Assembly (NCBI RefSeq): GCF_900239935.1
Contig: NZ_LT965928.1
Span: forward strand, 1 to 64,000
DNA length: 64,000 nt
Source of the DNA: Pseudoalteromonas carrageenovora IAM 12662
GTDB taxonomy: Bacteria > Pseudomonadota > Gammaproteobacteria > Enterobacterales > Alteromonadaceae
Direction: 5' to 3'
The position numbers and the translations under genes are program-made. Numbering within the stretch: the stretch's first letter is position 1; each line of letters starts with the position of its first letter. The notes beneath the pieces were generated by a model that saw only the letters and a program-made list of their open reading frames with translations, had not been told where the DNA came from and ran no database searches. Of the stretch, positions 26,379-41,316 are shown in pieces.

Positions 26379-26885
26379 TTACTGTGCTGCAAATTTAGCT
26401 TCTTTTTCAAGCTTTTTACGAATACGTTGGCGTTTTAGTGGTGATAAGTAATCAATAAATAGCTTACCTTGTAAGTGATCAAGCTCGTGTTGAATACAGA
26501 TAGCCAGTAATTCGTCTGCATCTAATACAAACTCTTCACCGTTTTCGTTAAGCGCTGCAACAGTTACTGTTTCTGCACGGTCTACTTTTGCGTACGAGTT
26601 AGGTACTGATAAACAGCCTTCTTCGCTTACGGTAGAGCCGTCTTTTTTGATAATTTGTGGGTTAATAAGTACTAAAGGCTCATCGCGCTCTTCAGATACA
26701 TCAATTACCACGATGCGTTGATGAATATCTACTTGCGAGGCTGCTAAGCCAATACCATTTTCATCATACATAGTTTCTAGCATGTCTTTAACAATTTGGC
26801 GTACTGTATCGTCAACTTGTTCAACGTCTTTTGCTACTGTACGTAAACGCTCATCTGGGAATCTTAAAACTTCTAACCTAGCCAT
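26379..26885 (-). CDS. def: Peptide deformylase
   Basis: Def removes the N-formyl group from new proteins. All three metal-site motifs are present: [18 protein letters not shown] with the Cys ligand and [16 protein letters not shown] with the HExxH motif variant HELDH. The length, 168 aa, equals E. coli Def (169). The start has AAGG upstream. It is the first gene of def-fmt-rsmB-trkA and is divergent from the LysM gene. Confidence 0.97.
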   Translation of the reverse strand: MARLEVLRFPDERLRTVAKDVEQVDDTVRQIVKDMLETMYDENGIGLAASQVDIHQRIVVIDVSEERDEPLVLINPQIIKKDGSTVSEEGCLSVPNSYAKVDRAETVTVAALNENGEEFVLDADELLAICIQHELDHLQGKLFIDYLSPLKRQRIRKKLEKEAKFAAQ

Positions 26886-27004
26886 AGTTACCTTTTTACA
26901 CTTGTGCTTAATTTAGGGTATTGTATGCTCTTATTTTAGCCATTAGCGTTCCCCTTTAACAGGTTTTGGACAATAATAATGAAAAAACAATACAAGGAAG
27001 CTCA

Positions 27005-28126
27005 ATGAAATCTCCATTACTTGCAATCATGCTTGCGTTAAGTGCTGCTTTTCCGGCAGTTGCTGATGTACTTAAAATAAAAAAAGATGCACCAAAACAG
27101 TATGTTGTAAAAAAAGGCGATACACTTTGGGATATTTCAGGCATTTATTTAGATGAGCCATGGCTGTGGCCTGAACTTTGGCAAATGAATCCACAAATTG
27201 ATAACCCTCACCTTATTTACCCTGGTGATGCGCTCGCTTTAATATATGACGCTGATGGAAATCCACGTTTGGTGATTAATAAAGCGTATAGAAAACTATC
27301 TCCTCAAGGGCGCATTACACCAAAAGGCACTAATGCAATAACTACTTTACCACTTGAAATGATCAAACCTTACATCAGTTACGAGCAGGCAATTGATAGT
27401 GACGATATAAAAGATATGCCTTATGTTTTAGGTGCAAACGAAAATACTAAAACACAAACCTTAGGCCATATTTTGTATGTTAAAGGTGACTTAAAAGTAC
27501 ACAAAGCGTATGCCATTTATCATGAAGGCGAACCTTATACCGACTTAGAAACCGGTGAAGTACTCGCAACGCGTGCCTCTTATGTGGGTATGGCGCGTGC
27601 ATTTAGAACGGGCGATGAGCAAAATGGAGTACCTTCATCATTACGTGTTGAGTCTGTTAAACGTGAAATTCAGCAAGGTGATTTTTTAATGCCAGCAATG
27701 CAAGGGCAATTACTTCCTGCATACTTTAATATTCATCGCCCAGACAATGCAGTATCGGGTCATGTTATTGCATCTCCGCGCCAAGTAAGAGAATTCAGCA
27801 CAATGGATGTTGTAGTGCTAAACTTAGGTCGCGACCAACTAATAGAGCCAGGGCATGTGCTTGATTTAGAACGTCAGTCTCCGACAGTTATTGATGGCCC
27901 TCGTGGTCCTCGTTATCCTGAGGATTCGAGTAAATTCGAAAAATTACTATCTGACGCTAGTCAGTTATTTGGTGATGAGTCTGATGAAGAAAATACTACG
28001 TGGACAATGCCTAAAGAAAAAGTTGGAGAGCTTATTGTTTTCAAAGTGTATGACAAAGTAAGTTATGCATTAATAACTAAAAATCAGCACCCAATTCGCA
28101 TTGGAGATATTGCAGTTATTCATTAA
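27005..28126 (+). CDS. LysM-domain cell-wall-binding protein
   Basis: The 373-aa protein has a signal peptide (MKSPLLAIMLALSAAFPAVAD) followed immediately by one LysM peptidoglycan-binding module (residues ~30-80: YVVKKGDTLWDISGIYL ... LIYPGDAL). The remaining 280 residues show no enzymatic motif. Homologues occupy the same place, between def and dprA, in many gammaproteobacteria. Its role is unknown but is probably in the periplasm at the wall. The start at 27005 has CAAGGAAG upstream; a TTG start at 26966 would spoil the signal peptide. Confidence 0.88.
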   Translation: MKSPLLAIMLALSAAFPAVADVLKIKKDAPKQYVVKKGDTLWDISGIYLDEPWLWPELWQMNPQIDNPHLIYPGDALALIYDADGNPRLVINKAYRKLSPQGRITPKGTNAITTLPLEMIKPYISYEQAIDSDDIKDMPYVLGANENTKTQTLGHILYVKGDLKVHKAYAIYHEGEPYTDLETGEVLATRASYVGMARAFRTGDEQNGVPSSLRVESVKREIQQGDFLMPAMQGQLLPAYFNIHRPDNAVSGHVIASPRQVREFSTMDVVVLNLGRDQLIEPGHVLDLERQSPTVIDGPRGPRYPEDSSKFEKLLSDASQLFGDESDEENTTWTMPKEKVGELIVFKVYDKVSYALITKNQHPIRIGDIAVIH

Positions 28127-28157
28127 GAAGTAGCGAGTCGGTGCTCTAGGAGAGAGC

Positions 28158-29249
28158 ATGGATCAATCATCTGGCAAGCTAGCCCACTGGCTTGCCTTTT
28201 ATATGTGTAAAGGGTTGGGCATTAAAACCCTTTTGGCACTATCTCAAACACATTCCCTTGTTTCGTTATTTGATTTGTCGAGTAATGAGCTTCAGCAACT
28301 TGGCTTAACGGCAAATCAGGCCAGTAATTTACTTGGTACTAATTGGCAGCAAGTTGATTATTACCAGCAACAAATAATGCAAAACAATATAACTGTTATA
28401 TGCTTTTTTGATGCGCTTTACCCCACCGATTTAAAGCAAATAGCCAGTGCTCCATTACTTTTGTTTTGCAAAGGCGACACATCATTACTTTCCAGTCCGC
28501 AAATAGCGATTGTCGGTAGTCGAAATGCCACACCGACAGGGCTTGAAATAGCGTCAGAATTTGCATATCAACTTACTCTTGCGGGTATAACGGTAACCTC
28601 TGGTATGGCGCGAGGAATAGATGGTGCAGCACACAAAGGAGCCTTAGCCGGAAGTGGAAAAACAATTGCAGTGTTAGGTACTGGGGTTGATATTTACTAC
28701 CCAAAGCGCCATAAATTATTAACAGACCAAGTGTTAGAGCATGGTTTGCTGATCAGTGAGTTTTTACCTGGTACGGCTGCTAATGCGCATAACTTTCCTC
28801 GCCGTAACCGTATTATTTCAGGGCTATCGTTAGGGGTTTTAATAGTAGAGGCTGAAATTAAAAGTGGCTCGTTAATTACTGTACGTTATGCACTTGAGCA
28901 AAATAAAGAGGTGTTTGCAGTACCGGGTTCTATTAAAAACCCGCTTGCGCAAGCAAGTCACTTTTTAATAAAGCAGGGTGCAAAACTAGTTGAAAACGTA
29001 ACTGATATATTAGATGAAGTGAGCTTTTCTTATCAAAGCGGTCTATATAATAAAGACGAACCTGTTAACGAAGAGTCAGACTGTGAGGTATTAAATAGTA
29101 TTGGTTTTGAGGTAACCAGCGTTGACGATATTGTACGCCGCGCTCAGTGGCCTATAGATAAAGTATTGGCTAGGTTGCTTGATCTAGAGTTAGACGATCA
29201 GATTGAGCGAGTGTTAGATGGCTACATAAAGTTAAGTACCCGGGGGTAA
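28158..29249 (+). CDS. dprA: DNA-processing protein DprA
   Basis: DprA binds incoming single-stranded DNA and loads RecA during natural transformation; it is also kept in non-competent bacteria. The Rossmann-like core contains IAIVGSRNATPTGLEIASEF, TVTSGMARGIDGAAHKGAL and FPRRNRIISGLSLGVLIVEA. A C-terminal winged-helix domain follows (residues ~300-363). The start ATG has GGAGAGAG upstream. The gene lies 31 bases after the LysM gene and two bases before smg, a conserved order. Confidence 0.95.
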   Translation: MDQSSGKLAHWLAFYMCKGLGIKTLLALSQTHSLVSLFDLSSNELQQLGLTANQASNLLGTNWQQVDYYQQQIMQNNITVICFFDALYPTDLKQIASAPLLLFCKGDTSLLSSPQIAIVGSRNATPTGLEIASEFAYQLTLAGITVTSGMARGIDGAAHKGALAGSGKTIAVLGTGVDIYYPKRHKLLTDQVLEHGLLISEFLPGTAANAHNFPRRNRIISGLSLGVLIVEAEIKSGSLITVRYALEQNKEVFAVPGSIKNPLAQASHFLIKQGAKLVENVTDILDEVSFSYQSGLYNKDEPVNEESDCEVLNSIGFEVTSVDDIVRRAQWPIDKVLARLLDLELDDQIERVLDGYIKLSTRG

Positions 29250-29250
29250 T

Positions 29251-29724
29251 ATGTTTGATATTCTTATGTATCTTTTTGAAAACTACATCCATAACGAGGC
29301 CGATATTTATGTTGAGCAAAATCAGCTAACGGATGAATTACTTCGTGCTGGTTTCAATAAACCTGAAATATTTAAAGCGTTAGATTGGTTAGAGCAACTT
29401 GCAGATTTACAGTACAGCGACGAGTCGCCTTACTTAATTACTAAGCCTCAACATGCCATAAGGGTGTTTACCGACAGTGAATGCCAAATGCTTAATGTTG
29501 AATGCCGTGGTTTTTTAATGTTTGTTGAGCAAATAGGCGTTATTAATAGTGTAACCCGAGAAATGGTTATGGACCGCCTATCAGCACTAGATAAACCATA
29601 TATAGGATTAGACGATTTAAAGTGGGTAGTGCTCATGGTGCTCTTTAATGTACCTGGCTCTGAAGAGGAGTATGGACAAATGGAAGATTTAATTTTTGAC
29701 GAACCCAGCGAGCTTTTACATTAA
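29251..29724 (+). CDS. smg: Smg family protein (DUF494)
   Basis: Smg is a 157-aa conserved gammaproteobacterial protein of unknown function, encoded next to dprA. The start MFDILMYLFENYIHNEADI and the pattern of acidic, helical segments are typical, and the length matches the family. It is cytosolic, with no signal or membrane segment. It begins one base after the dprA stop, so it is translated from the dprA transcript. Confidence 0.93.
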   Translation: MFDILMYLFENYIHNEADIYVEQNQLTDELLRAGFNKPEIFKALDWLEQLADLQYSDESPYLITKPQHAIRVFTDSECQMLNVECRGFLMFVEQIGVINSVTREMVMDRLSALDKPYIGLDDLKWVVLMVLFNVPGSEEEYGQMEDLIFDEPSELLH

Positions 29725-29733
29725 AAGCTCGCT
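29707..29733. repeat. Inverted repeat across the smg stop codon
   Basis: AGCGAGCTTTT, ACATT and AAAAGCTCGCT form an 11-bp perfect stem including the smg stop codon. No T-run follows, so it is not a standard rho-independent terminator. It may stabilise the 3' end of the transcript. Confidence 0.6.
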
Positions 29734-29819
29734 CAAACTACTTAAAGGCATATGCACAGCTTGTATCTTTAAGTGGTTTGGGTATATTAGGCGAAAATTC
29801 ATTAACCTTTAGGATCAGC

Positions 29820-30395
29820 ATGAGTAAAATCGACCATTCGCTTTTCTCAGCGGATAAGCACGCCTTAGAAAAAGAATACGAAATATGCCCACAGTGCGGT
29901 TCTGAACTGGTTATACGTAATAGTAAGTCGGGTCCATTTTTAGGCTGTGCTAGTTACCCTAAATGCGATTTTATTCGCCCTCTTGCTCATCACGACAGCA
30001 ATGAAATTAAAATACTTGAAGATTCGGCTTGCCCACAATGCACTAAACCGCTGGTGGTTAAGAATGGCCGTTATGGTATGTTTATTGGTTGTACGGGGTA
30101 TCCCGAGTGCCATTACATTGCTAACGAAGATGATGAAAAGCAAAACGAAGAGGCGTTACCTCCTTGCCCTAAATGCAAAAAGGGGCACTTAGTTGCGCGA
30201 AGTAATAAGTTTGGAAAAACGTTTTACTCCTGCGATAGCTACCCTAGTTGTAAGTACACATTAAATAATAAACCTATAGCAATACCATGCCCAGAATGTG
30301 ATTGGCCACTCGTAATCGAGAAAAAAATGTCCAATGGCACTGTGCTACAATGCCCGCAAAAAAGTTGCATGCACAAGCTTGCCCCAACTAAATAA
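29820..30395 (+). CDS. Topoisomerase-type C4 zinc-finger protein (YrdD-like)
   Basis: The protein carries repeated zinc ribbons of the kind at the C-terminus of topoisomerase I, each with CPxC and a GCxxYPxC-like pair. They are ICPQCGSELVIR/FLGCASYPKCDF, ACPQCTKPLVVK/FIGCTGYPECHY and PCPKCKKGHLVA/FYSCDSYPSCKY, plus a degenerate fourth (PCPECDWPLVIE/LQCPQKSCMH). It probably binds nucleic acid; its exact role is unknown. The start at 29820 follows AGGATC. It is 191 aa and lies between smg and tsaC, as yrdD does. Confidence 0.9.
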   Translation: MSKIDHSLFSADKHALEKEYEICPQCGSELVIRNSKSGPFLGCASYPKCDFIRPLAHHDSNEIKILEDSACPQCTKPLVVKNGRYGMFIGCTGYPECHYIANEDDEKQNEEALPPCPKCKKGHLVARSNKFGKTFYSCDSYPSCKYTLNNKPIAIPCPECDWPLVIEKKMSNGTVLQCPQKSCMHKLAPTK

Positions 30396-30420
30396 CGTTT
30401 AATCAATTTTGGAGAGTATT

Positions 30421-31936
<1,516 letters not shown>

Positions 31937-31987
31937 ATAAGCGCTAAATGTTTAAATACATTTTAGGATAAGACAAATCCACTTACT

Positions 31988-32019
31988 AAATAGGCGCCTA
32001 ACAGCGCCTTTTGCTATTT
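31988..32019 (+). terminator. Probable terminator between hemF and the globin gene
   Basis: AAATAGGCGC, CTAACA and GCGCCTTTTGCTATTT form a G+C-rich stem with four T and possible outer pairing AAATAG/CTATTT, about 50 bases past hemF. It lies where two convergent genes meet. Confidence 0.6.
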
Positions 32020-32467
32020 AGGGCTCATTAATCATATGTGTGGCAAGTTGACCAAACGATTGCTTCAAGCCTTCACGCAGTAGTGGGTTATCCACTTCTA
32101 TATCGAGGGTTTTATTCATGCAATACATCCATTGATCACGTAGGTCTTTATTTATTGAAAAAGGCATATGGCGTTTACGCAGCATAGGTTGGCCATGTTT
32201 TTCAGTAAATAGGCTAGGTCCGCCTAACCAACCAGATAAAAATTCAAAAAATACTTGGCGAATTCGATCTAATGGCAGAGGATGCATATCATATAATGGT
32301 TTAGCGTATTCATCTGACTCCATTATGTCGTAGAATCTATTAGCAATAGCACGGACACCGGTTTCTCCACCAATTATTTCGTACGGTGTTTTTTCAGGAG
32401 TAGGGGCTTGTTGCTCAGGAGTTGGCTTAGATTTAGAAAAAAGTCGTTTAATCATATTACTTATCAT
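32018..32467 (-). CDS. Group II truncated haemoglobin
   Basis: The protein is a single-domain globin of the truncated group II (TrHbO) type: YEIIGGETGVRAIANRFYDIM, LSGWLGGPSLFTEKHG and RKRHMPFSI, where the His of RHMPF is the expected proximal haem ligand. The N-terminal ~28 residues (KSKPTPEQQAPTPEK) form a Pro/Gln-rich extension absent from typical members. Such proteins bind O2 or NO and are linked to oxidative or nitrosative protection. Two in-frame ATG codons (32467 and 32455) are possible starts. 149 aa. Confidence 0.88.
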   Translation of the reverse strand: MISNMIKRLFSKSKPTPEQQAPTPEKTPYEIIGGETGVRAIANRFYDIMESDEYAKPLYDMHPLPLDRIRQVFFEFLSGWLGGPSLFTEKHGQPMLRKRHMPFSINKDLRDQWMYCMNKTLDIEVDNPLLREGLKQSFGQLATHMINEP

Positions 32468-32509
32468 CGTTAATAGGCAGTGTTATAGCTGCAAAGAGGT
32501 TGCTTTAAA

Positions 32510-33334
32510 ATGGACAAATATGCGGTTTTTGGAAATCCAATCAAACACTCAAAATCCCCCGCGATACATAAACAATTTGCTATCTCACTGGGTGAGCAAA
32601 TCGACTACCGCGCAATATTAGCACCTATAGATAACTTTGAAAAAACAGTATCGTCTTTTTTTGAGCAAGGTGGTAAAGGTGCCAATGTAACAATGCCATT
32701 TAAAGAGCAAGCTTTTGCTATGGCTGATGAACTAACTCCTCTTGCAAAAATAGTGGGCGCGGTTAATACACTCAAAAAAAGAGATGATGGTACATTATTA
32801 GGAGATAACACCGACGGTGTCGGCTTTGTAAATGATCTACTTGCAAATGAAGTAGTGATTGCTGATAAGCGTATTTTAATAATTGGTGCGGGCGGTGCTG
32901 CAAGGGGAGTTATATTACCTTTGCTTGAACAAAAACCCGCAGAAATCATTATTGTTAATCGCACAGCTCAAAAAGCACAGGACCTTGCTCAATTATTTTC
33001 TGAATATGGATCTGTTTCTGGCTTTGGTTTTAATGACTTACCAGTAAGTGATTACTCACTAATTGTCAACTCCACCTCTAGCAGTATGAATAACGAGTTA
33101 CCCGCACTCAATAAAAAGTACTTGAAAGGCTGTGATGTTGCATATGATATGTTTTATTCGCAGACAAACACTATTTTTATGAGCTGGGTTGAAGAGCATA
33201 ATAACAATACTAAGCTTTTAGATGGCAGTGGTATGTTAGTAGGGCAGGCAGCACAAGCATATTATGTATGGCATAACAAAATGCCCGAAATCCTCCCTGT
33301 AGTTAAAGCGCTTAAACAAGGCTCACTAAAATGA
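32510..33334 (+). CDS. aroE: Shikimate dehydrogenase (NADP+)
   Basis: AroE reduces 3-dehydroshikimate to shikimate in aromatic amino acid synthesis. The substrate-binding domain has [17 protein letters not shown] and [13 protein letters not shown] with the catalytic Lys. The NADP-binding loop is [17 protein letters not shown] with the following VNRTAQKA. The product is 274 aa, matching the family. The start has AGAGG upstream. Its stop overlaps the next gene's start (ATGA). Confidence 0.97.
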   Translation: MDKYAVFGNPIKHSKSPAIHKQFAISLGEQIDYRAILAPIDNFEKTVSSFFEQGGKGANVTMPFKEQAFAMADELTPLAKIVGAVNTLKKRDDGTLLGDNTDGVGFVNDLLANEVVIADKRILIIGAGGAARGVILPLLEQKPAEIIIVNRTAQKAQDLAQLFSEYGSVSGFGFNDLPVSDYSLIVNSTSSSMNNELPALNKKYLKGCDVAYDMFYSQTNTIFMSWVEEHNNNTKLLDGSGMLVGQAAQAYYVWHNKMPEILPVVKALKQGSLK

Positions 33335-33591
33335 ACCAAGCTATACAGTTTATAGATAGACTCGAATTTAGAGAGCCTGATCACCAGTTGGTGTTTTTTG
33401 CTCAAGTGAGTGGGATGCTGGTGGAGTGTGTTATTGCAGTCAAAACACTTAAACTAACTGATGAAAGTCATGCTACAGATTATTTTGAAAAATATCGTTT
33501 TGAATACGAAGAACGTGCCGAGCAACTAATAGAAGAAGAAAGTTATAACTCGGCAGGACAAATAGAGGTGGGCTTAGTAAACCTCAACTAA
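33331..33591 (+). CDS. DUF1488 family protein
   Basis: An 86-aa cytosolic protein starting [28 protein letters not shown], which matches the DUF1488 family often found beside aroE. Function is unknown. It overlaps aroE by four bases, so it is translationally coupled. Its 3' end overlaps the convergent yrdA-like gene by 18 bases. Confidence 0.85.
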   Translation: MNQAIQFIDRLEFREPDHQLVFFAQVSGMLVECVIAVKTLKLTDESHATDYFEKYRFEYEERAEQLIEEESYNSAGQIEVGLVNLN

Positions 33592-34110
33592 ATATTCATC
33601 TTTTAGTTGCACATAGTTATCTGCAGATATTTTTAAAAAGGCGAGTTCCTGCTCAGTCAATGGGCGGGCTTGCTTTACAGGGCTTCCTACATACAGATAG
33701 CCTGATTCCAAGCGCTTATTTGGTGGTACTAATGAACCCCCACCAATAATAACATCATCTTCTACAGTTACATTATCCATAACAATAGCACCCATACCCA
33801 CGAGTATACGGTTTCCAAGTACACACCCATGCAGCATCACCTTGTGACCAACCGTTACATCATCGCCTATTATAAGGGGGTAACCGTCTGGATTATTTTT
33901 AGTTGCACGCGATAAATGTAATACACTGCCATCTTGAATGTTAGAGCGCTCACCAATACGTATATAGTTAACATCGCCACGGGCAGCAACTAAAGGCCAT
34001 ACGCTACTATTATCACCCAGTTTAATATCGCCAACCAAAACTGATGACTCATCAACGTATACAGATGAATTAAACGAAGGCATTACACCTTTATAAGAAC
34101 GGATTGCCAT
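33574..34110 (-). CDS. yrdA: Gamma-carbonic-anhydrase-like hexapeptide protein
   Basis: A left-handed beta-helix protein of the gamma-carbonic anhydrase/YrdA family. Hexapeptide repeats run through SSVWPLVAARGDVNYIRIGE, the candidate metal His lies in VLHLSRA, and the others lie in VGHKVMLHGCVLG. The family is trimeric and zinc-binding, but carbonic anhydrase activity of YrdA members is not assured. It is 178 aa, typical for the family. It is commonly linked with aroE, here convergently. Confidence 0.92.
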   Translation of the reverse strand: MAIRSYKGVMPSFNSSVYVDESSVLVGDIKLGDNSSVWPLVAARGDVNYIRIGERSNIQDGSVLHLSRATKNNPDGYPLIIGDDVTVGHKVMLHGCVLGNRILVGMGAIVMDNVTVEDDVIIGGGSLVPPNKRLESGYLYVGSPVKQARPLTEQELAFLKISADNYVQLKDEYLVEVY

Positions 34111-34274
34111 AGTTAGTACCTTTTTAGATAATAGTTATTAGCTCTGAGTGTATCAGTAAGGTTATTTCTGTACCACACAGGGTTCTTTTTGATTACAAAA
34201 GTATCAGTTTTAGGGGGGGGAGTTCAGATACTGACCGAACAGACTGTTTTTTTAGTTTTTCTTTAAAAAAGTAC

Positions 34275-34302
34275 TTGCGTAAAAATCTGTTCTCCCTATA
34301 AT
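34275..34302 (+). promoter_or_regulatory. rRNA operon promoter P1
   Basis: The -35 element TTGCGT (34275-34280), a 16-bp spacer and a perfect -10 TATAAT (34297-34302) are followed by the G+C-rich discriminator GCGACCCC, typical of stringently controlled rRNA promoters. An A/T-rich stretch at 34238-34270 may serve as an UP element. Confidence 0.85.
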
Positions 34303-34413
34303 GCGACCCCACTGAGACGGGAAACGCCGACGCATAGCAAGGCAGCAGCGGCTCAGAGAGTTAAATAAAACTTCGGTTTTGAATCTTCTAAAAAGAAAGT
34401 TTAAAACAAAGTG

Positions 34414-34441
34414 TTGACTCGAAAAATAAAGGGTGTATTAT
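34414..34441 (+). promoter_or_regulatory. rRNA operon promoter P2
   Basis: TTGACT (34414-34419), a 16-bp spacer and TATTAT (34436-34441) form a second strong promoter 139 bp downstream of P1, the usual tandem arrangement in gammaproteobacterial rrn operons. Confidence 0.8.
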
Positions 34442-34474
34442 TCGCATCCCTTGAGACGCTAAAGCGACTCAAAA

Positions 34475-34486
34475 CGTTCTTTAACA
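34475..34486 (+). promoter_or_regulatory. boxA antitermination site, rrn leader
   Basis: CGTTCTTTAACA closely matches the rRNA boxA consensus TGCTCTTTAACA and lies in the leader downstream of P2. It would recruit Nus factors for antitermination. Confidence 0.8.
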
Positions 34487-34700
34487 ATATAAAGCAATCA
34501 TCTGTGTGGGCACTCGTACAGATTGAGTTCTAACAGCCAACCTACTTCGGTAGCGAGGCAAACAAATTAGAGTCTCAATTGAAACTGAGTGACCAACAGA
34601 GTAATTACTTAGGTAGTTATTCAGCACAGTCAATTCAATATCGAAAGATATTAAATAAATTCAGAATTCATTGAGCTGTCGAAAGACATAAAACTTTTTT

Positions 34701-36235
<1,535 letters not shown>

Positions 36236-36311
36236 TACGATTTAGAACTTATTTGTTCGTAGTGTCCACACAGATGATTGTTAATTGTAAAGAGAACAAC
36301 ACTTATTGTTT

Positions 36312-36388
<77 letters not shown>

Positions 36389-36455
36389 CTTCTTCTTAAT
36401 CTTATCACTAAGCTTAAAATGAAGTTGGTATACAAACAGTAAGACCAGCATATGT

Positions 36456-36531
36456 GGGGCTATAGCTCAGCTGGGAGAGCGCCTGCCTTGCACGCAGGAG
36501 GTCAGCAGTTCGATCCTGCTTAGCTCCACCA
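36456..36531 (+). tRNA. alaT: tRNA-Ala (TGC)
   Basis: A 76-nt cloverleaf begins GGGGCTATAGCTCAGCTGG and ends with encoded CCA. The anticodon TGC is at 36489-36491. It is the second spacer tRNA of the rRNA operon. Confidence 0.97.
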
Positions 36532-36620
36532 CTTTACTTCTTAAAAATAAATATTCTTTATCGGGCAGCAAAATCGCCTGAGAATAGAGTGTGTTTAATT
36601 TTGAGAAGTTTTTGATTCTC

Positions 36621-36632
36621 TGCTCTTTAAAA
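36621..36632 (+). promoter_or_regulatory. boxA site in the 16S-23S spacer
   Basis: TGCTCTTTAAAA matches the spacer boxA antitermination element and lies about 200 bp before 23S rRNA. Confidence 0.8.
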
Positions 36633-36832
36633 ATTTGGAAAAGCTGATAATAAAATTCTGATAGATACTTTGTATTTATCAAGAGTTTTCAAAAGTAAAA
36701 AAGAATGATAGCAGTATCATTCAGTGCCATTTAATCACTCTTTGAGTTGATTGATTGGTATCTACTTTAGTATTCAATATTAACTTCTGGCGAAGTTAAA
36801 CTGTCACTAACAAAGACCCGTTTGGGTTGTAT

Positions 36833-39722
<2,890 letters not shown>

Positions 39723-39923
39723 ACAACGCCAAACGCGTTTTGTGACAGTGAAGCGACAGAAGTTAATAACTAGAGTAGATAGTTACTGAAAGACTTAAAA
39801 AATATTATCAGATATTTTCCAAATTTATGAGGTGACTCTTAGCGCGTAGCGTTAACATTGAGGCACCTTGCGCAAAGGAAAAAGCAGCACTACGTGCTTG
39901 TCATTACTCCTTTGCACCTAATT

Positions 39924-40041
39924 TGCTTGGTGACAATAGCGTTTTGGACCCACCTGATTCCATGCCGAACTCAGTAGTGAAACGAAACAGCGCCGATGAT
40001 AGTGTAGCATTTGCTATGTGAAAGTAGGACATTACCAGGCT
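39924..40041 (+). rRNA. rrf: 5S ribosomal RNA
   Basis: The sequence from TGCTTGGTGAC to ATTACCAGGC pairs end to end. It contains CCATGCCGAACTCAGTAGTG and AGCGCCGATGATAGTG, diagnostic for 5S. The ends are accurate to a few bases. Confidence 0.95.
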
Positions 40042-40052
40042 TCAAATTGTAT

Positions 40053-40083
40053 AAAGCCCGACTAGAAATAGTCGGGCTTTTTT
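40053..40083 (+). terminator. Terminator of the rRNA operon
   Basis: AAAGCCCGACTA, a GAAA tetraloop and TAGTCGGGCTTTTTT make a 12-bp stem with a T-run shortly after 5S. Confidence 0.95.
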
Positions 40084-40361
40084 ACGTCTGCAGAAAAGTA
40101 GAATACGCTTAGTTAATATAGACTCATCAAGCCTCTATCGCGTAGGTCGGGCGAAGCGTTTCCTGACGCTAAAATCACCGCAAGTACCTTTTTAAATAGG
40201 TGCTTCAATTCGAACCTTATTATATAGCTTCATATTTCACTAAATCATACTCTGATTACAGAGATGCTCGTTTCTTCTCACTTTGTTGCAATTTCATTCT
40301 TGGTTTAATAAGTGACCTGTGTAAAACTGTTGCGGTTAATTTTGTAAATCAGGTGACATGA
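40084..40361. other. Gap between the rRNA operon and the envelope cluster
   Basis: No gene is visible in this 278-bp stretch. A short G+C-rich remnant (TAGGTCGGGCGAAGCGTTTC near 40143) looks like a decayed dispersed repeat. The promoter of the lipoprotein gene is probably in the last 100 bases, but I cannot place it securely. Confidence 0.4.
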
Positions 40362-41294
40362 ATGTCGAATATAAAAGCTTGGAAACTTATGAGCCTGTTT
40401 TGTTTGTTCGCAGTGCTTATGGGTTGTCAATCTAAAGAAGAGCAGTTGCAACAAACAATTCAAGAGTCTATTAAAAAGGCAGATGTTGAGCTATCACAGC
40501 TTGGTACCGCGCTTGATAATGGGAGCATACGTAATGCTGTACTTTTAAAAGAGTACGGCCAACTTCTAAAACAGCAGCAACCAGAACTAAGTAAGGTTGT
40601 TGATGTAATTACCCTTGATGCCACAAGGCAAGGTGCACTTTATAGTGGTTTAACACAGCGACTTAAAGACATTAAAGGGACTTACTTAATTCCACCCTAC
40701 GAAGATACGCTCCACAGTATTGATTTACTGCGTGAAGCTGTAAAGCCTACGTTGTTTTCAGATGCGTTGACCGATCCTATTAATATGCTTGCTGATATGT
40801 CAAAAGGCAGCCTTGCTCGTATTGGTGCAATTAGCCAGCAAGCTGAAGGAGAGGGGGTTGGTAACCAAATGGTAGGTAACCCTAATTATGGAAACTGGCA
40901 AACTAATAGTAACGGGATTAGCTTTTGGCAGTGGTACGGTATGTACCGTATTTTAGGTGATGTGTTCGATCGTGTTGAATACGGTAGCTGGAGTAAGCGT
41001 CGCAAGTATAGTTATTACAATGACTATGGCCGTGCTCGTTACTCAAGCCCTAAGCAAATTAAAACACAAAGCGCGCTTGAAACACGTACACGCCAATCAT
41101 ACCAACGCCAAGGTAAGCAGTTTACAAGCCCATATGCGAGCAAAAAAACAGGTGCAACGGGTTTAAGCCGTAGTAGTTATACGCCACCTAAAAGCCGCAG
41201 TAGTTACTCGCGTTCGAGCAGCTATAGCAATAGCTCAGGATCGGTACGTGATAGCGGTAGCAGAACCTCTCGTGGCGTGAGCCGTGGTAAGTAA
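40362..41294 (+). CDS. Lipoprotein with Ser/Arg/Tyr-rich tail, envelope cluster
   Basis: I do not recognise a named family. The N-terminus is a lipoprotein signal (LMSLFCLFAVLMGC, lipobox LMGC). Residues ~25-150 look helical. A Trp/Tyr/Gly-rich segment follows (NYGNWQTNSNGISFWQWYGM), and the last ~90 residues are low-complexity Ser, Arg, Lys and Tyr. Such a basic tail could interact with peptidoglycan, LPS or nucleic acid. It starts a co-directional cluster with DUF350, a spermidine-synthase-like protein, DUF2170 and PspA. A GACAT-GA-ATGTC dyad (40355-40366) overlaps its start codon. Confidence 0.75.
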   Translation: MSNIKAWKLMSLFCLFAVLMGCQSKEEQLQQTIQESIKKADVELSQLGTALDNGSIRNAVLLKEYGQLLKQQQPELSKVVDVITLDATRQGALYSGLTQRLKDIKGTYLIPPYEDTLHSIDLLREAVKPTLFSDALTDPINMLADMSKGSLARIGAISQQAEGEGVGNQMVGNPNYGNWQTNSNGISFWQWYGMYRILGDVFDRVEYGSWSKRRKYSYYNDYGRARYSSPKQIKTQSALETRTRQSYQRQGKQFTSPYASKKTGATGLSRSSYTPPKSRSSYSRSSSYSNSSGSVRDSGSRTSRGVSRGK

Positions 41295-41316
41295 AGAATA
41301 AGTTGGAGTTAGAAAT

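Noticed and set aside
34213..34220. Run of eight G upstream of the rRNA promoters
   Set aside because: It could be a phase-variable tract, but no ORF spans it and it lies before a stable-RNA promoter. I see no function for it.
40130..40180. TAGGTCGGGCGAAGCG segment as a REP element or mobile-element end
   Set aside because: Only one copy with imperfect pairing is visible in this window; a claim would need a genome-wide search.
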